Shown here: positions 33,160 through 36,073 of the stretch, in pieces | Numbering within the stretch: the stretch's first letter is position 1 | How the letters are laid out: each line of letters begins with the position of its first letter | NCBI RefSeq assembly: GCF_015207065.1 | Contig: NZ_JADEXP010000022.1 | Span: 1 to 36,073, forward strand | Source of the DNA: Leptolyngbya cf. ectocarpi LEGE 11479 | GTDB lineage: Bacteria; Cyanobacteriota; Cyanobacteriia; Phormidesmidales; Phormidesmidaceae | Direction of reading: 5' to 3' | Length of the DNA stretch: 36,073 nucleotides | Position numbers and translations under genes: made by a program | Notes under the pieces: generated by a model | What the model was told of the DNA's origin: nothing | Database searches by the model: none | The model's input: the letters and a program-made list of their open reading frames with translations, nothing else

Positions 33160-33993
33160 CTACGGTAACCAGGGATACTGGCTAAAATCAGGCGGACGCT
33201 TTTCCAAAAACGCCTGTTTCCCTTCCGCCCCTTCTTCCGTCAGGTAATACAACAGTGTCGCATTGCCCGCCAACTCCTGTAAGCCTGCCTGACCATCACA
33301 ATCAGCATTAAACGCCGACTTCAGACAGCGAATCGCCGTAGGACTTTTCTGCAACACCTCCTGCGCCCACTGCACACCTTCCGCTTCCAGCTGATCCACC
33401 GGCACCACATGATTCACCAGCCCCATCTCCAACGCCTGGTTCGCATCATACTGCCGACAAAGAAACCAAATCTCCCGTGCCTTTTTCTGCCCGACAATAC
33501 GAGCCAGATAGCTGGCACCAAAGCCGCCATCAAAGCTGCCCACCTTAGGCCCGGTCTGTCCAAAAATCGCATTGTCCGCCGCAATGGTCAGATCGCAAAT
33601 CAGGTGCAACACATGGCCACCGCCAATGGCATAGCCCGCCACTAGGGCAATGATCACCTTGGGCATGGATCGAATCAATCGCTGCAGATCGAGCACATTT
33701 AAACGCGGAATCCCGTCGTCACCTACATAGCCCGCCTTCCCTCGGACACTCTGGTCACCACCTGCACAAAAGGCATACTTCCCATCGGTATGGGGACCGG
33801 CTCCAGTCAGCAGAACCACGCCGATAGACGTGTCTTCGCGGGCATCGCAAAAGGCGTCGTATAGCTCAAATACCGTTTTGGGCCGAAACGCATTGCGTTT
33901 GTGGGGACGATTGATGGTGATTTTCGCGATGCCGTTGGCCTTGTGATAAAAGATGTCTTCGTAGGTTTTGACCGATTGCCAATCGACTTGCAT
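33160..33993 (-). CDS. menB: 1,4-dihydroxy-2-naphthoyl-CoA synthase
   Basis: Crotonase-fold enzyme that closes the second ring in the naphthoquinone pathway; in cyanobacteria this leads to phylloquinone, the A1 cofactor of photosystem I. 277 aa, full length. Visible are [18 protein letters not shown], the oxyanion segments [11 protein letters not shown] and [20 protein letters not shown], and [19 protein letters not shown] with the catalytic Asp. The C-terminal [10 protein letters not shown] tail is also typical of MenB. It is divergent from hemJ with a 157-bp shared upstream region. Confidence 0.97.
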   Translation of the reverse strand: MQVDWQSVKTYEDIFYHKANGIAKITINRPHKRNAFRPKTVFELYDAFCDAREDTSIGVVLLTGAGPHTDGKYAFCAGGDQSVRGKAGYVGDDGIPRLNVLDLQRLIRSMPKVIIALVAGYAIGGGHVLHLICDLTIAADNAIFGQTGPKVGSFDGGFGASYLARIVGQKKAREIWFLCRQYDANQALEMGLVNHVVPVDQLEAEGVQWAQEVLQKSPTAIRCLKSAFNADCDGQAGLQELAGNATLLYYLTEEGAEGKQAFLEKRPPDFSQYPWLP

Positions 33994-34150
33994 GGTGTGT
34001 CCGCTGGTTACATTGAATGGAAAGCCACAGCCATTATGTCAGCTGGATGAACAGGACCAATCATTACAAGGCTGTTACAAAGCTCGGTCTCCCCAGTCAA
34101 AATCATGGCATCTACGGGAGAATAGTCACCAGAGAAAAACCGTTATATCC

Positions 34151-34738
34151 ATGGCTTACTACTGGTTCAAAGCGTTTCATATCTTTGGTGTTGTGGCCTG
34201 GTTCGCAGGTCTTTTTTATCTGGCTCGGTTATTTATCTATCATGTCGAAGCGGACATGGAGATTGAGCCCGCCCAGAGCATTCTCAAAAAGCAGTACAGC
34301 ATCATGGAAAAGCGACTGTACGGCATTATTACGACACCCGCTATGGTGCTAACGGTGGCGATGGCAGCCGGACTGCTATACGTGATGCCCGAGTATCTGC
34401 ACCAGGGTTGGATGCATGCCAAACTCGGATTTGTGGGCTTGCTGCTGATTTATCACTTCTACTGCGGGCGTTTGATCAAACAGCTGGAGAAGGGGGAGTG
34501 TAAGTGGAATAGCAAAACCCTGAGGTTCTTTAATGAAGGTCCGACACTGCTGCTGGTAGTAATTGTGATGCTGGTGATCTTTAAGAATCAGTTTCCCACC
34601 AGTGCGACCACCTGGCTGATTGCGGCCTTGACGGTCCTGTTTTTGGCGACGATTCAGCTCTATGCTCGCAAACGCCGCCTTGATAAGGAGAAAGAAGTAG
34701 CGGCGGCGTCAGGCACGGAGCAGGCGCTGTCATCTTAG
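34151..34738 (+). CDS. hemJ: Protoporphyrinogen IX oxidase HemJ
   Basis: Membrane enzyme that oxidises protoporphyrinogen IX to protoporphyrin IX for haem and chlorophyll synthesis in cyanobacteria lacking HemG/HemY. I start it at ATG 34151 (MAYYWFKAFHIFGVVAWFAG); the longer frame runs back into menB. 195 aa with four or five helices. The conserved N-terminal His (FHIFG) and the YGIITTPAMVLTV and MHAKLGFVGLLLIYH segments match HemJ. The C-terminal ~20 residues are a charged tail. ggt follows after 28 bp. Confidence 0.95.
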   Translation: MAYYWFKAFHIFGVVAWFAGLFYLARLFIYHVEADMEIEPAQSILKKQYSIMEKRLYGIITTPAMVLTVAMAAGLLYVMPEYLHQGWMHAKLGFVGLLLIYHFYCGRLIKQLEKGECKWNSKTLRFFNEGPTLLLVVIVMLVIFKNQFPTSATTWLIAALTVLFLATIQLYARKRRLDKEKEVAAASGTEQALSS

Positions 34739-34766
34739 TTTTGAAAAAGTTTGCCAGGGGCTAAGT

Positions 34767-36073
34767 ATGCAATCTAAAGTTCGCTATGGGCTGTCGATTC
34801 TCTGTGCCATTTGTGTTGCACTTTTGCTAGCCGCAGGCACCTGGGCTCAGCCGCTGGCAAAAGTACCGGTTGCCAAAGGAACTGACGGTGCAGTGGCATC
34901 AGTGGATCAAGACGCGAGTCGGATTGGCATTGAGGTGCTGCGTCAGGGCGGGAATGCGGTGGATGCAGCTGTGGCTACCGCAGCTGCCCTTGGGGTGACA
35001 GAGCCGTTCTCTGCGGGTATCGGTGGCGGTGGATTTATGATGATCTATCTGCACGATCAAGATCGGGTGATTACCCTGGATGGTCGTGAAGAAGCACCTG
35101 CAGCGGTGACGGCTGATTTGTTTCGAGACCCTCAAGATCCGGCTAACGAAAACTTGCCGTTTTTTCCTAATCGCATTAGCAGTGGCCTAGCGGTCGGTGT
35201 ACCAGGTACGCCTTTAAATTGGCAGACTGCCCTATCTCGCTATGGCACCCTGTCGCTATCGGCAGCATTGGCTCCGGCCATTGAGCTAGCTGAGACTGGC
35301 TTTACGGTGGATGAAACATTTGCTCAGCAGGTAACGCGTAACCAGGAACGATTTGGGGCGTTTGCTTCGACGCGGCAGCTGTATTTGCCCCAGGGTATGC
35401 CGCCAGCGGTGGGGACACAGCTGCGCAATCCAGACATGGCTAAGGCCTATAAACTGCTGGCAAATCAGGGGGTAAATAGTTTTTACCGGGGTGAGATGGC
35501 CCAGGCAATCGTGGAAACGGTGCAGGCTCCACCTGTGGTGGACGATCCGCCGTTTACGGTTCACCCTGGAGCGATGACGCTGGGTGATTTGGATCGCTAT
35601 GAGGTGCGGGTGCGACCGCCTGTGGTGAGCGAGTATCGCGGCTATCGGCTGTATGGCATGGGACTGCCCAGCAGCGGCGGGATTACGGTGGCGCAAACTC
35701 TAGAGCGTTTGGAGTCTAAGGATTTAGGCAGTCTAGACCGGGCCGAGGCGCTGCACTGGGTGATTGAGGCTGAAAGGCTGGCGTTTTGCGATCGCAACGC
35801 CTACATCGGCGATCCCGAATACGTCGACGTACCGGTCACAGGTTTGCTCGCCCCCAAGTACATCACCGCTCGTCAGCTCCCGCAGCAGGCAGCCCGGCGC
35901 TGTACCAAACCTGGCAATCCCCTGCAGCACCAAACCGACCCCAGCCCCAGTCTGACCCAGGTTCCCAGTATCGCCACAAGCAACGCCCAAGAAGGCCTAT
36001 CCACCACCCATCTAGTCACAGCAGATCGGTTTGGCAATGTCGTTTCTTATACCTTGACCATTGAGTCCACTGG
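34767..36073 (+). CDS. ggt: Gamma-glutamyltransferase, 3'-truncated by window edge
   Basis: Exported enzyme that cleaves or transfers the gamma-glutamyl group of glutathione. From ATG 34767 (AGGGG site upstream) a signal peptide of about 27 residues ends ...GTWA. The frame stays open to the window end (435 codons). Motifs: RQGGNAVDAAVATAAALGVT, EPFSAGIGGGGFMMIY, LDGREEAPAAV (substrate-binding Arg), and the autoprocessing site GLSTTHL, in which Thr413 would become the catalytic N-terminal nucleophile of the small subunit. The remainder of the small subunit lies beyond the window. It is close behind hemJ, so co-transcription is likely though the functions are unrelated. Confidence 0.95.
   Translation, partial: MQSKVRYGLSILCAICVALLLAAGTWAQPLAKVPVAKGTDGAVASVDQDASRIGIEVLRQGGNAVDAAVATAAALGVTEPFSAGIGGGGFMMIYLHDQDRVITLDGREEAPAAVTADLFRDPQDPANENLPFFPNRISSGLAVGVPGTPLNWQTALSRYGTLSLSAALAPAIELAETGFTVDETFAQQVTRNQERFGAFASTRQLYLPQGMPPAVGTQLRNPDMAKAYKLLANQGVNSFYRGEMAQAIVETVQAPPVVDDPPFTVHPGAMTLGDLDRYEVRVRPPVVSEYRGYRLYGMGLPSSGGITVAQTLERLESKDLGSLDRAEALHWVIEAERLAFCDRNAYIGDPEYVDVPVTGLLAPKYITARQLPQQAARRCTKPGNPLQHQTDPSPSLTQVPSIATSNAQEGLSTTHLVTADRFGNVVSYTLTIEST

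Overview
This window looks like a piece of a filamentous-type cyanobacterial chromosome. The octamer GCGATCGC (HIP1) occurs roughly every 2 to 2.5 kb. The gene set is cyanobacterial: ccsB and ccdA for cytochrome c maturation, ndhD, the carboxysome shell gene ccmP, ruvB, menB, hemJ and pntAB. I cannot name a genus from sequence alone. I saw no rRNA, tRNA, CRISPR array or transposase.

Layout. 1-2.7 kb: the 3' part of pntA and all of pntB (proton-translocating transhydrogenase), separated by two hairpins with an identical loop. 2.7-6 kb: an accessory patch with an overlapping gene pair (unknown 166-aa protein plus a RelE-like protein), a small-protein cassette (copy A), a decayed VapC-type toxin-antitoxin pair and an Uma2 fragment. 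6-9.7 kb: ftsW-ccdA-ccsB on the minus strand. 9.8-14.2 kb: ndhD, then a methyltransferase-glycosyltransferase pair with TAATG overlap. 14.3-20.5 kb: M1 aminopeptidase with HEAT-like tail, a biuret-hydrolase-like cysteine hydrolase, a small hypothetical, a MocR/GntR-aminotransferase regulator with an apparent operator, and ccmP. 20.6-23.6 kb: a second accessory patch with an intact VapC pair, cassette copy B, a HEPN-like gene and a DUF433 antitoxin whose toxin has an internal deletion. 23.6-29.3 kb: ruvB, a secreted protein, a Get3/ArsA-like ATPase, a broken PEP-CTERM gene, an exported repeat protein and a membrane/zinc-ribbon pair. 29.6-33.1 kb: a third accessory patch with a fragment of a fourth cassette, an Uma2 gene, cassette copy C, an intact DUF433/PIN-like pair and short duplicated repeats. 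33.1-36.1 kb: menB, hemJ and the 5' part of a gamma-glutamyltransferase.

The most novel signal is a cassette present three times (4090-4577, 21502-22040, 30674-31175, all minus strand) plus one fragment (29628-29705). Each has a TTGACG-N18-TAxxxT promoter, an untranslated leader of about 210-255 nt, and a 79-81 aa protein ending in a nearly invariant motif (EPNDWS, PLPTGRPNE, MAILTK). The leaders have diverged in sequence but keep base-paired stems by compensatory changes, and a stem next to the start codon flanks the ribosome binding site. Homology starts at the -35 box and stops at the stop codon, so the unit is promoter plus leader plus ORF. This is what an uncharacterised cis-regulatory RNA with its own small-protein family would look like. 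All copies sit beside toxin-antitoxin or Uma2 genes.

A second theme is short palindromic repeats of two families (core TCGACTCCGCTC; core GTAGGGTGGGCA) placed against gene ends. In three cases they overlap or supply the stop codon.
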